Assembly (NCBI RefSeq): GCF_001011035.1
Contig: NZ_CP011492.1
Coordinates: 7,185,447-7,249,446, forward strand
Source of the DNA: Streptomyces sp. CNQ-509
Lineage (GTDB): Bacteria; Actinomycetota; Actinomycetes; Streptomycetales; Streptomycetaceae
Reading direction: 5' to 3'
Length of the DNA stretch: 64,000 nt
Shown here: piece after piece, positions 24,016-32,105 of the stretch
How positions within the stretch are numbered: the first letter of the stretch is position 1
How the letters are laid out: each line of letters opens with the position of its first letter
Program-made: the position numbers and the translations under genes
Notes under the pieces: generated by a model
Seen by the model: only the letters and a program-made list of their open reading frames with translations
Databases searched by the model: none
What the model was told of the DNA's origin: nothing

Positions 24016-25023
24016 TCAGGCCTTCGTCGCCTCGATGATCGCCGCGTGCTGCGAGACGTGCAGCACCTGCCCCGGTACCAGCCCGGCCTTGCGCATCAGG
24101 TCCTCGTACTCCGCCTGCGTCCTGCCCTTGCCGTTGAGGACCGTCAGCATCACCATGTCGACGTCCTTCGCCGGATGCGGCTCGTTGCCCTCCGGCACCA
24201 GCGCGTTGACCATGAGCAACCGGCCGTCGTCGGGCATCGCGTCCCGGCACACCTCCAGGATCCGCACGCACTGATCGTCGGGCCAGCTCGCCAGCACGTG
24301 CTTCAGGATGTAGACGTCCCCGCCCTCCGGCACCGCCGAGAAGAAGTCACCGCCCACCGCGCGCCACCGGCCCGTCAGCTCCGGCACGTCCAGCACATGC
24401 CCCGCCACCACCGGCTCGCGGTCCATCAGCGTGCCCTCGAGATGCGCGTTGCGCCGCAGAACCGCCAGCAACTGCCCGCCGCGGCCACCGCCCACGTCCA
24501 CCACCGAGCGGGCGGAACCGAAGTCGTAGGCCGCGGCGACCTGGTCGCTCAGCGCCTCGGAGAACGACGCCATACTCGCGTCGAACTGCATGCCCAACTC
24601 GCGGTTGCCGAAGAGGTACTGGTAGAAGGGCATCCCGAACTCGGCCTCGAACGGGTTCCCGCCCGTGCGGACCGCCTGGGCGAGCCCCGTCGCCGACCGC
24701 ACGAAGATGTCGTGGCCGTGCATCTCCACGTACGAGCGCATCGACCCCGGCACATCCGAGCGCAGCAACTGCGCCAGCGGGGTGAGCGCGAACCGGCCGT
24801 CGTCCTCCTGCCGGAACACCCCGAACGCCGCCAGATAGCGCAGCAGCCGTGCCAGATGGGGGGCGTCGAGACCCGCCTCCGCCGCCAGATCGTCCGCGCC
24901 GCGCGGACCCCCGGCCAGCAGATCGGCGAGCCGCAGCTCCGCGGCCGCGTGGAGCGAGGCCGTGCGCAGATAGCCCTGAGATAAATCCAGTAACCGCTCG
25001 GTGAGATCGGTAGATTCGTCCAT
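24016..25023 (-). CDS. Class I SAM O-methyltransferase, PhzM/plant-OMT-like
   Basis: A 335-aa two-domain small-molecule methyltransferase: an N-terminal winged-helix dimerisation domain (LHAAAELRLADLLAGGPRGADDLA, LTPLAQLLRSDVPGSMRSY) and a Rossmann SAM domain with SVVDVGGGRGGQLLAVL (SAM-binding glycine loop), GDFFSAVPEGGDVYILKHVLASWPD and catalytic-region His. It belongs with PhzM, LaPhzM and bacterial O-methyltransferases, so N- or O-methylation of a phenazine is likely. ATG 25023 has AAGGTG upstream. Codons 11 and 14 are TTA (24991-24993 and 24982-24984), marking bldA dependence. Confidence 0.9.
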   Translation of the reverse strand: MDESTDLTERLLDLSQGYLRTASLHAAAELRLADLLAGGPRGADDLAAEAGLDAPHLARLLRYLAAFGVFRQEDDGRFALTPLAQLLRSDVPGSMRSYVEMHGHDIFVRSATGLAQAVRTGGNPFEAEFGMPFYQYLFGNRELGMQFDASMASFSEALSDQVAAAYDFGSARSVVDVGGGRGGQLLAVLRRNAHLEGTLMDREPVVAGHVLDVPELTGRWRAVGGDFFSAVPEGGDVYILKHVLASWPDDQCVRILEVCRDAMPDDGRLLMVNALVPEGNEPHPAKDVDMVMLTVLNGKGRTQAEYEDLMRKAGLVPGQVLHVSQHAAIIEATKA

Positions 25024-25111
25024 GCACACACCTTAGGTCGCGCCTCGATCGGCTGATAGCAGCCCGGTCGTGGCAGGTTCCTGTTACCATTCGCCCCCGC
25101 GGTCGGGGCGC

Positions 25112-26047
25112 TTACTCGAAGACGATGCCGAGACCGTCGAGATCGGCCTTGATGTCGATCGCCGTGATCCTGTCGTTCTCCGTGGCGAAGCAGAACGCCA
25201 CATGCGGCCGCCCGCGTACGAGCCACACCAGCCCCGCCGCACCGTCGATCAGCGCCGGAGCCGGATTCCACGTCCGGCCCGCGAACACGCGCGTCACCGC
25301 GTCCGCGCCGCGGATCTCGGGCACGTCCGTGATCGGATGCATTCCCCGCAGCCCGGCCTCCAGACTCATCCGCATCGCCGCCGCATCCGTACGCAGCACG
25401 ATGTCCGGTGCCAGCATCGCCAGCAGCGCCTCGAAATTCCCCTCCCGGGACGCCGCGAGGAACGCCGTCGCCAGATCCGCCTTCCCCGAGGGGAGAGAGG
25501 CGGCGGCGTCGTACACACCGAAGGACTCCCCGCGCCGCGCGGTCGGCGTCGACCGCTGCACACGCCGCCGCGCCCGGCTGGCGAGCTGCCGGGCCGCGGC
25601 GGGGGAGCGGTCGACTATCGTCGCGATCTCCTCGAAGGGCACGGCGAACATGTCGTGCAGCACGAACGCGAGCCGCTCGGCCGGCGTCAGTGTGTCCAGG
25701 ACGACGAGGAGCGCCAGCCCGACCGAGTCGGCGATCACCGCCTCCTCCTCCGGGTCCTCCGGCGACAGCTCGTCCTGGGGATCGCCCGCGTCCGTCGTGT
25801 CCACCAGCACCTCGGGGCGGGACCTGCGGGACTGCAGCATGTTCAGGGACACCCGGGCGACGATCGTCGTGACCCAGCCGCTGAGGTTCTCCACCTCGCT
25901 GGTGTCGGAGCGGCTGAGCCGGATCCACGCCTCCTGGACGGCGTCATCCGCCTCCGGGACCGACCCCAGCATCCGGTACGCCACCGCGCGCAACCGGGGC
26001 CGATCGGTCTCGAAGCGCTCCGCCAGCCAGTCGTGTTCACTCTTCAA
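25112..26047 (-). CDS. ECF41 (SigJ-type) sigma factor with SnoaL-like C-terminal domain
   Basis: A 311-aa extracytoplasmic-function sigma factor. Region 2 is FETDRPRLRAVAYRMLGSVPEADDAVQEAWIRL, region 4 is LTPAERLAFVLHDMFAVPFEEIATIVDRSPAAARQLASRARRRV, and an NTF2/SnoaL-like domain of about 120 residues follows, ending NDRITAIDIKADLDGLG. In ECF41 sigma factors this fused domain controls activity in place of an anti-sigma factor. The start is inferred as TTG 26047, 6 nt after GGGGAGAGGA. A matching ECF41 promoter lies just upstream. The methyltransferase gene follows on the same strand, 88 nt downstream. Confidence 0.9.
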   Translation of the reverse strand: MKSEHDWLAERFETDRPRLRAVAYRMLGSVPEADDAVQEAWIRLSRSDTSEVENLSGWVTTIVARVSLNMLQSRRSRPEVLVDTTDAGDPQDELSPEDPEEEAVIADSVGLALLVVLDTLTPAERLAFVLHDMFAVPFEEIATIVDRSPAAARQLASRARRRVQRSTPTARRGESFGVYDAAASLPSGKADLATAFLAASREGNFEALLAMLAPDIVLRTDAAAMRMSLEAGLRGMHPITDVPEIRGADAVTRVFAGRTWNPAPALIDGAAGLVWLVRGRPHVAFCFATENDRITAIDIKADLDGLGIVFE

Positions 26048-26082
26048 AGCCCGGTCCTCTCCCCGTTCCCTGTCATGTATCT

Positions 26083-26109
26083 GACCCGCGAGAACACGCC
26101 GATGTGACG
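26083..26109 (-). promoter_or_regulatory. Putative ECF41-dependent promoter (autoregulation)
   Basis: On the minus strand CGTCACA (26109-26103) and GGTC (26086-26083) are separated by exactly 16 nt. The ECF41 consensus, from memory, is TGTCACA-N16-CGTC, so 6 of 7 and 3 of 4 positions match. It is 36 nt upstream of the sigma gene's TTG start. Confidence 0.55.
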
Positions 26110-26158
26110 CGCGCCCGAACACCCGGCCGAGGGCTACCTGCCCCGCTACGGTGACCGG

Positions 26159-26680
26159 ATGCGCGAAACCCCGGAAGAACTCCGACGCCTCCAGGACCTG
26201 CTCGACACCTCGCTGGCCCGCTCCACCGGCCATCTCCGCTCGATCATCGACGCCGACCGCACGCTCACCGCGGACCAGCTCACCCGCGTCCTCACCGGGA
26301 TGTGCACCCTCGCCCTGTCGACCGTGACCGCCAAGGGCGAACCCCGCATCAGCGGCGCCGACGGCCACTTCCTCCACGGCACCTGGTACTTCGGCACCGC
26401 CCGCACCGCGGCCAAGGCCCGCCACCTCGCTGCCCGCCCCGGGGCCAGCGTGGCGCACATGCGCGGCGAGGACCTCGGCGTGTTCACCCACGGCGACGCG
26501 GTCACCCTCAACCCCGCCGAGGGGGAGCCGGACCCAAAGTGGCCGGAACTCCTCGCGTACTTCAAGGACTTCTACGGCGAGAACGCCTTCCGCTGGGACG
26601 AGGAAGTCGTCTTCTACCGGCTCGCCCCGCACTGGATGACGGTCTTCGCCCCGGACGCCGCCAAGCTGGGCGTCGCCTAG
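26159..26680 (+). CDS. Pyridoxamine 5'-phosphate oxidase-fold protein
   Basis: A 173-aa protein with the split-barrel PNPOx pattern: TLALSTVTAKGEPRISGADGHFLHGTWYFGT, KARHLAARPGASVAHMRGEDLGVFTHGDAV and a C-terminal FYRLAPHWMTVFAPD. Such proteins bind FMN, F420 or haem; the cofactor cannot be told here. It is divergent from the ECF41 sigma gene with 111 nt between. It lacks the PhzG-type C-terminus. Confidence 0.8.
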   Translation: MRETPEELRRLQDLLDTSLARSTGHLRSIIDADRTLTADQLTRVLTGMCTLALSTVTAKGEPRISGADGHFLHGTWYFGTARTAAKARHLAARPGASVAHMRGEDLGVFTHGDAVTLNPAEGEPDPKWPELLAYFKDFYGENAFRWDEEVVFYRLAPHWMTVFAPDAAKLGVA

Positions 26681-26792
26681 GGGCCGGGGCGCAAGGGCCG
26701 GGCAGGCCGTTTCGGGTGCCCTCTCGGCACGCTCGCGTGCGGTGCTACGCGCATAACCTCCTGCCGAATCGAGACATGGGGGGTTCGCACAC

Positions 26793-27290
26793 ATGCGTAA
26801 CCACGGAGTCGTCTCCGCCATCGCCGCCGTCGGCGGCGCGCTGACGATGCTCGCCGTCACACCGGCACAGGCCGCCGAGTACAGCTCGCCGCTGAAGGTC
26901 CGCGGCGTCCAGTACGACGCACCCGGCCGGGACTCCCACAGGTGTTCCGGCGGGAACACCCACAAGGAGTACCTGGCGATCAAGAACTATTCGTCCAGCC
27001 GGACGGTGAACCTGAAGGGATGGGTCGTCAAGGACGCGGCCGGGAACCGGTTCGAGTTCCGCGCGAACCACTATCTGCAGCCCGGTGACCACGTGAAGCT
27101 GCGCGGCGGGAACGGCCGCGACTCGGACGCGGACAACGTCGTCTACCGCGACAACTGCAACTTCATGTGGAACAACGACAAGGACACGATCTACCTGGTC
27201 AAGTCGAGCGGCAGCCGGGCGGACGTGCACGGGTACACCAAGAGCGCCGACGACCGGGACGGCAACGGCTACATCACGTACCACGGCTGA
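26793..27290 (+). CDS. Secreted lamin-tail-domain protein
   Basis: A 165-aa exported protein: signal peptide VVSAIAAVGGALTMLAVTPAQA, then an immunoglobulin-like lamin tail domain with KEYLAIKNYSSSRTVNLKGWVVKDAAGNRFEF, YLQPGDHVKLRGGNG and YRDNCNFMWNNDKDTIYLVKSSG. Bacterial LTDs are often found on secreted nucleases, but no catalytic domain is present here. Two cysteines (HRCSG, DNCNF) could form a disulphide. The role is unknown. Confidence 0.82.
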   Translation: MRNHGVVSAIAAVGGALTMLAVTPAQAAEYSSPLKVRGVQYDAPGRDSHRCSGGNTHKEYLAIKNYSSSRTVNLKGWVVKDAAGNRFEFRANHYLQPGDHVKLRGGNGRDSDADNVVYRDNCNFMWNNDKDTIYLVKSSGSRADVHGYTKSADDRDGNGYITYHG

Positions 27291-27343
27291 ACGCCGGGGG
27301 ACGGACGGCCGAGGGGGCGGGCGCCGGTCGCCCGGTGGATGCG

Positions 27344-28057
27344 TCACCCACGGGTGGCGTCGAGTGCGGCGGTGAACCGGCGGGTGAGCGTCGTCGGGTG
27401 GGTGATCGCCGTGCCGACGACCACCGCGTACGCACCGTGCGCCAGCGCCTCCGCCGCCTCGGCCGGCGTCCCGATCCGCCCCTCCGCGAGCACCGGCACC
27501 CGCACCGCCGCCGCCAGCCGCTCCACCAGACCGAGGTCGGGACCCGTGCCGGGGGCGGGGGAGCGGCCGGTGTAGCCGGAGAGGGTGGTGCCGATCAGGT
27601 CGGCGCCCGCGTCGGCCGCCCGCAGCCCCTCCTCGTACGTCGAGACATCGGCCATCACGAGCCTGCCCGCCCGCCGCACCGCCTCGAACGACTCCGCCAC
27701 GTCCCGGCCGTCCGGCCGCGGGCGGTCCGTGGCGTCGACGGCGACGATGTCCGCGCCGGCCTCCGCGACCGCCCGCGCGTGCGCCGCCGTGGGCGTGATC
27801 ACGACGCCGCCGTCCCCGTCCTTCCAGAGCCCGATCAGCGGCGCACCGGTCGCGGCCCGGATCGCCCGCAGGTCCGCGAGCCCCTGTGCGCGGATGCCCG
27901 CGGCCCCGCCGTCGAGCACGGCGAGCGCCATGCGGCGCATGGTGTCGGGGTCGCGCAGCGGCTCGCCCGGATACGCCTGGCAGGACACCACCAACCGCCC
28001 GCGCAGCCGCGCGAGAAGAGCACCATCCCGGCCGCCGCCGTCGCTACGCGCGCTCAC
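27344..28057 (-). CDS. nanE: N-acylglucosamine/ManNAc-6-phosphate 2-epimerase (NanE)
   Basis: A 237-aa TIM-barrel epimerase that converts ManNAc-6-phosphate to GlcNAc-6-phosphate in sialic acid breakdown. Motifs: LVVSCQAYPGEPL, RAQGLADLRAIRAATGAPLIGLWKD, DIVAVDATDRPRPDG, GADLIGTTLSGYTG and PVLAEGRIGTPAEA. The GTG at 28057 overlaps the stop of the kinase gene by four bases (GTGA), so the two are one operon. The frame extends further upstream but inside the kinase gene. Confidence 0.9.
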   Translation of the reverse strand: MSARSDGGGRDGALLARLRGRLVVSCQAYPGEPLRDPDTMRRMALAVLDGGAAGIRAQGLADLRAIRAATGAPLIGLWKDGDGGVVITPTAAHARAVAEAGADIVAVDATDRPRPDGRDVAESFEAVRRAGRLVMADVSTYEEGLRAADAGADLIGTTLSGYTGRSPAPGTGPDLGLVERLAAAVRVPVLAEGRIGTPAEAAEALAHGAYAVVVGTAITHPTTLTRRFTAALDATRG

Positions 28058-28986
28058 GCGATCGCCTCCCGTGCGAGCCGTGCGGCGCCGAGCAGCGCCG
28101 CGTCGTCTCCCAGCTCTCCCGGGACGACCGGGACGTCCGACAGCAGGGGCAGCGCCGTCGTGGTGATCGCCGCCCGCAGCGGTCGCCACCAGACCGGGCC
28201 GCACCGGCTCACGCCGCCGGTGACGAGGACGAGTTCGGGATCGAGCGCGTTGACGAGCCCGCCCACCGCCTCGCCCAGCGCCGCGGCGCCCTCCGCCAGC
28301 ACCGCCACCGCCGCCGTGTCACCGGCCGCCGCCCGCTCCGCGACGACCGCGAGACCGCGGCCCCCGGCCGGGTCTCCGCCCGCCGCCTCCCCCGCGCGGC
28401 GGTGGTACTCCGCCGCCATCGCCGGGCCCGCCGCGACGGCCTCCGCGTGGCCCGTACCGCCGCAGGTGCACGGGCGGCCCGCCGCGGCCGGGACCGGCAG
28501 GTGGCCCAGGTGTCCCGCCGCGGAGCGGGCGCCCCGCAGGGGCCGGCCGTCGAGGACCAGCGAGCCGCCGATGCCGGTGCCCGCGGCGACGAGCAGGACG
28601 TGCGTGCGTCCTGCCGCCGCGCCGCGCCAGGTTTCGCCGAGCGCGTGCGCGTGCACGTCGTTGTCGACGGCGACGGGGACGCCGAGGCGGCGGCCGAGTT
28701 CGTCGCGGAGCGCGGTGCCGGCCCACCCCGGCAGCGCGGCGGTGGCGGAGAGCACGGTGCCGGCCGCGGCGTCGATCACGCCGGCGCTGCCGACGCCGAC
28801 GGCCGCGTACGGGCCGCCGGCCGCGGTGAGTTCCGCCACGGCCGCCGCCGCGGCGTCGAGGACCGCCGCGGGCCCGGCCGCGGCCGGCGTGGGCGCGGTG
28901 CGGCGGTGCAGCAGCCGCCCGTCCTCGCCGACCAGGGCGGCGGCGGTCTTCGTACCGCCGATGTCGAGCGCGGCGACGACGGTCAT
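28054..28986 (-). CDS. nanK: ROK family kinase, probable ManNAc kinase (NanK)
   Basis: A 310-aa ASKHA sugar kinase. ATP-phosphate motif ALDIGGTKTAAALV at the N-terminus, substrate segment VDNDVHAHALGE, AAGTGIGGSLVLDG, and the ROK zinc motif partly kept as GHLPV...CTCGGTGHAE. Coupling with nanE makes N-acetylmannosamine the likely substrate. No ribosome site lies directly before the ATG; instead a 12-codon frame with a good site (28983-29021) ends across the start codon and may provide coupled translation. Confidence 0.87.
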   Translation of the reverse strand: MTVVAALDIGGTKTAAALVGEDGRLLHRRTAPTPAAAGPAAVLDAAAAAVAELTAAGGPYAAVGVGSAGVIDAAAGTVLSATAALPGWAGTALRDELGRRLGVPVAVDNDVHAHALGETWRGAAAGRTHVLLVAAGTGIGGSLVLDGRPLRGARSAAGHLGHLPVPAAAGRPCTCGGTGHAEAVAAGPAMAAEYHRRAGEAAGGDPAGGRGLAVVAERAAAGDTAAVAVLAEGAAALGEAVGGLVNALDPELVLVTGGVSRCGPVWWRPLRAAITTTALPLLSDVPVVPGELGDDAALLGAARLAREAIA

Positions 28987-29021
28987 CGCGGCCCGGCGGC
29001 GGGTCGGTTGCGGCGGGGCAC
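28983..29021 (-). CDS. Possible 12-codon leader ORF coupled to nanK
   Basis: GTG at 29021, preceded by GGGAGGACGC, opens MPRRNRPAAGPR and stops with a TGA that overlaps the nanK ATG (ATGA). It may serve only to bring ribosomes to the poorly primed nanK start. No database check was possible. Confidence 0.3.
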   Translation of the reverse strand: MPRRNRPAAGPR

Positions 29022-29097
29022 GCGTCCTCCCGGTACGTACGGCTTGTCAACGAAGGCGGAGGCAGAGGCGGTTGGAGCGGAGCGAGGGGAATAGGAG

Positions 29098-29127
29098 ATC
29101 GGATGTCTGATGTCCGATGCCTGATAG
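29098..29127. promoter_or_regulatory. Probable operator between nan genes and FadR-type regulator
   Basis: ATCGGATGTCTGATGTCCGAT (described in two parts: arms ATCGGA 29098-29103 and TCCGAT 29113-29118) overlaps a CTGAT direct repeat (29107-29111 and 29121-29125). It lies in the 193-nt divergent region, 53 nt before the regulator, and is the likely binding site of that regulator. Confidence 0.5.
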
Positions 29128-29179
29128 CGTGTGACCGTAGCCCGGTGGTCGAAGCGGGTCAAGAGGCGGGAGCGCGCGC

Positions 29180-29980
29180 ATGACCGAAGCCCGTGCCAGG
29201 GAAGTCCGTGCGAGCGCGGCCCGCGCGGCGGGTACGCCCCCCGGCAGATCCCTGCTCCGGCTGGAGGTCACCGAGGGCATCAAGCGCTACATCCTCGCCA
29301 ACCGGCTGCGCCCCGGCGACCCGCTGCCCACCGAGGCCGACCTGTGCGCCGCCCTCGGCGCCAGCCGCTCCAGCGTCCGCGAAGCGGTCAAGACTCTCCA
29401 CGCCCTCGACATCGTCGACGTACGGCACGGGCACGGCACCTACGTCGGCAGGCTGAGCCTGTCGGCGCTCGTCGAGAGCCTCGCGTTCCGCGGGCTGCTC
29501 GGCCCGGAGGGCGACGTGCAGGTGATGGCCGATCTCGTGGACGTGCGCGAGCTGTTCGAGCGGGGCATGGCGGAGCGGATCGTGGCCCGGCTCGACGGCG
29601 ACCGGCTCGACGCGCTGGACGCGCTGGTGGAGGAGATGCGCGCGGACGCGGGCGGCGCCGAGGCGGACTTCGCGGCGGCGGACCGTGCCTTCCACGCCCT
29701 GCTGGTCGAGCCGCTGGGCAACGATCTGATGGGGCAGCTCTCGATGGCCTTCTGGGACGTGTACGCCATCGTCGCCCCGCAGTTGCGGATGGCCACGGGC
29801 GAAGACCGGGCGCAGACGACTGCCGCGCACGCGGGCATCGTGCACGCGGCGCGCAGCGGCGACCCGGCCGCCTTCACCCGGGCCGTCGCGGCGCACTACG
29901 CCCCCGTACGCCGCCGCCTCGCGGCCGTCGGCAACGGCGGCGGGGACGCGGGGCACCGACCCGCGGGAGCCCGCCGGTAG
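29180..29980 (+). CDS. GntR/FadR-family regulator with FCD domain
   Basis: A 266-aa repressor: winged helix RLEVTEGIKRYILANRLRPGDPLPTEADLCAALGASRSSVREAVKTLHALDIVDVRHGHGT is split here only for reference to residues 25-88, followed by an all-helical FCD effector domain (about 100-250; FERGMAERIVARLDGD, FHALLVEPLGNDLM, AAHAGIVHAARSGD). Conserved His residues of the FCD metal site are in DRAFHALL and AHAGIVHA. Divergent position suggests control of nanEK by a sialate-derived ligand. The C-terminus (from about 248) is Gly/Arg-rich. Confidence 0.88.
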   Translation: MTEARAREVRASAARAAGTPPGRSLLRLEVTEGIKRYILANRLRPGDPLPTEADLCAALGASRSSVREAVKTLHALDIVDVRHGHGTYVGRLSLSALVESLAFRGLLGPEGDVQVMADLVDVRELFERGMAERIVARLDGDRLDALDALVEEMRADAGGAEADFAAADRAFHALLVEPLGNDLMGQLSMAFWDVYAIVAPQLRMATGEDRAQTTAAHAGIVHAARSGDPAAFTRAVAAHYAPVRRRLAAVGNGGGDAGHRPAGARR

Positions 29981-30074
29981 TGCGGCGGAACGGAGGGTGC
30001 GTACCGTCAACGCCCCTGCGCACACCCGGCACCCGGCCCGCCCGACCCCGGCGGGGCCGGCCGGCTCCGCCCGC

Positions 30075-31424
30075 TCAGCGCCGCTTGAACCTGCGCACCA
30101 GCCGCCCCCACGTGCCCATCCGCAGCGCCTCGTACTCGGCGAACCGCTCCCGGTCCGCCGGCTCGGCGACGTCCTCGAAGACCGCCCGGGCCTCCTCGCG
30201 GAGCACCGCGTCCTCGTGCAGCATCAGCACGAACAGCATCCCGTCGCGGCGCAGCGCGCGCAGCGCGCCCGCGCGTCCCGCCGGGTACGAGGTGAGTCCG
30301 TGCAGCGCGCGGAGCAGCGGCAGGTGCTCCGCCACCCGGTCGGGATGGAGCCGCAGGGCCAGCCGCAGCGCGAGTTCCAGCTCGGCGTCGGGGGCCCGCG
30401 GCTCGCGGGCGAGAACGGCGGTGACGGCCCGGGCGGCGGCCGGGGCGTCCTCGGCCATGTGCCGCAGCCGGCGCCGGAGTTCGCCGTCGTGTCCCGGCGG
30501 GTTGCCGTGCGCGGCGAGGACGATCGCGGCGTGGACCGCCTCGGCGGGCGGCGGCGCCTCCATGACGGCGCCGCCCGGGGCCGCGTCCCACGAGCCGTGC
30601 GCGTCCACCGCGTCCCCCGGCAGGGCGTCGAGCGTGCCGAGAGCCTTCAGCTCCCTGAGGGCCCCGTGCCGGTCCGTGGCCGACCGGCTCATCGCGAGGA
30701 AGACGAGCGCGTCGGCGATCTCCTCGTCCGCCGGCCGGCCGGAGCCGTCACCGGGCAGCTTCCTCATCACGTGCATGAGGCTGACCCGGGCCCGCGGCCC
30801 GGACTCGGCCTCGAACCGGGCCCGTACCTGCGCCGTCGTGGCGCCGTAGTGCTCCAGCGTGCGCAACACCTCGGGGAAGGCCATGTCGTCGGGCTCGATG
30901 CTCGCTGCGGCGTCGAGCAGCGCGGGCACGGCGCCGTCGAGGTGCGTGCCGCGCAGCGCGGTCGCGGCGTAGCGGATGCAGGCCCGGTCGCGCAGCGCGC
31001 GGCCGTAGACGGGCGCCGCCCGGTCGTCGCCGATGCGGCGCAGCGCCTCCACCAGGCCCTGCTTGAGGTCGTACGGGTCCTGGTAGTGCTCGTCCCGGGG
31101 CTCGCGCTGGGGGAGGCTGTCGCTGGGGACGGTGCGGTACCGCTCCAGCTCGAACACCTTGCCCACGCCGTGCTCGTCGACGAGGGCGTCGCCCTCCTCG
31201 TACCAGGCGTCCCACACCGCGGTGACGGCCGCGACCCGCTCCAGGTGCGCGGCGTGGTCGGCGAGGAGGGCGTCGAGCCGGTCGACGAGCACCGGGACGA
31301 CCTCGGGTCCCCGCTCCTGGAGCGCGACGATCGCCCGCTCCCGGAGGCTCACCTCGTTGTAGCCGCCGTCCCCGGTCCGCCACAGGGCGAGCCGCTCGAT
31401 CAGCTCGCCGACGTCGTCCGCCAC
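30075..31424 (-). CDS. Hypothetical HEAT-like repeat protein
   Basis: A 449-aa protein predicted to be mostly helical, with no signal peptide or membrane segment. Repeating helical-hairpin units such as LRERAIVALQERGPEVVPVLVDRLD, DLKQGLVEALRRIGDDRAAPVYG, IRYAATALRGTHLDGAVPALLDA and FPEVLRTLEHYG suggest HEAT-type repeats. Enzyme motifs were not seen. ATG 31424 is preceded by CAGGGGTG. Function unknown; it is transcribed toward the FadR-type regulator. Confidence 0.65.
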   Translation of the reverse strand: MADDVGELIERLALWRTGDGGYNEVSLRERAIVALQERGPEVVPVLVDRLDALLADHAAHLERVAAVTAVWDAWYEEGDALVDEHGVGKVFELERYRTVPSDSLPQREPRDEHYQDPYDLKQGLVEALRRIGDDRAAPVYGRALRDRACIRYAATALRGTHLDGAVPALLDAAASIEPDDMAFPEVLRTLEHYGATTAQVRARFEAESGPRARVSLMHVMRKLPGDGSGRPADEEIADALVFLAMSRSATDRHGALRELKALGTLDALPGDAVDAHGSWDAAPGGAVMEAPPPAEAVHAAIVLAAHGNPPGHDGELRRRLRHMAEDAPAAARAVTAVLAREPRAPDAELELALRLALRLHPDRVAEHLPLLRALHGLTSYPAGRAGALRALRRDGMLFVLMLHEDAVLREEARAVFEDVAEPADRERFAEYEALRMGTWGRLVRRFKRR

Positions 31425-31588
31425 TGGTTCACCCCTGTGCTACGGGCCGATTCCGAAGCCAGGACCGTACCGGAACGAGAAGGGGAAGGCTCCCGAACGA
31501 CAGAACCGGTCCGGTTCCGTCACCTCCCGGGTCCACCGCGCGGGCCACGGCCCGCCCCGGGGCGTGCCGCCCCGGGGGTGGCCCGCCG

Positions 31589-32047
31589 TCAGTCCGCGAT
31601 GAACCGGTTGCCCAACCGCCCCGTGCTCTCGCTCCGTTCGCGCTGGCGCCGGATGACGTACGTGCCCGGGGCGATGCCCGTACCGCCGTGTTCCGGGTGG
31701 ATGAGGTACGCGACCGCCGTGGCGTCGAGGACGCCGAGGGCGAGGCGCTGCGGGTCCTGCACGCGCCGGCTCCAGCGGCAGGTGCCGGGGTCGGCGACGA
31801 GCGTGTGCGGGTTGCCGCCGGCGGCGCCGCGCAGCAGCTCGACGCCGCCCGCGGGGACGGCCGTCCAGCGGGTGTGCGGCGGGACGGTGACGTCGTCGAG
31901 GAGCGCCAGCGGTACGACGATGAGGTCGCCCTGTGCCTGGAGGCCGGCGACGACGGGGATGGTCACCTCGCGCTCCAGGTGGGCGAGGACGTCGAGGCCG
32001 GTCCTGGCGGTGAGGTCGGCGAGGGTCACGGCTGCGGACGTGGTCAT
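31589..32047 (-). CDS. Hypothetical protein (152 aa)
   Basis: The start is taken as ATG 32047, 6 nt after GAGGTG; an ATG at 32053 is the alternative. The protein begins TTSAAVTLADLTARTGLDVLAHLE and ends RERSESTGRLGNRFIAD, with beta-rich central strands (VVPLALLDDVTVPPHTRWTAV) and PEHGGTGIAPGTYVIRRQRE. It is small, soluble and unrecognised. It lies 58 nt after the DUF6745 gene on the same strand, so the two are probably co-transcribed and functionally linked. Confidence 0.65.
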   Translation of the reverse strand: MTTSAAVTLADLTARTGLDVLAHLEREVTIPVVAGLQAQGDLIVVPLALLDDVTVPPHTRWTAVPAGGVELLRGAAGGNPHTLVADPGTCRWSRRVQDPQRLALGVLDATAVAYLIHPEHGGTGIAPGTYVIRRQRERSESTGRLGNRFIAD

Positions 32048-32105
32048 GTGCATCACCTCGGGGTGAGAGAAGGGGAGCAGGTGGGAGGAGAAGGAGGGCC
32101 GCACG

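Noticed and set aside
12141..26158. A mevalonate pathway or prenyl diphosphate synthase gene supplying the prenyltransferase
   Set aside because: No gene in or near the cluster has such motifs, so the donor must come from elsewhere.
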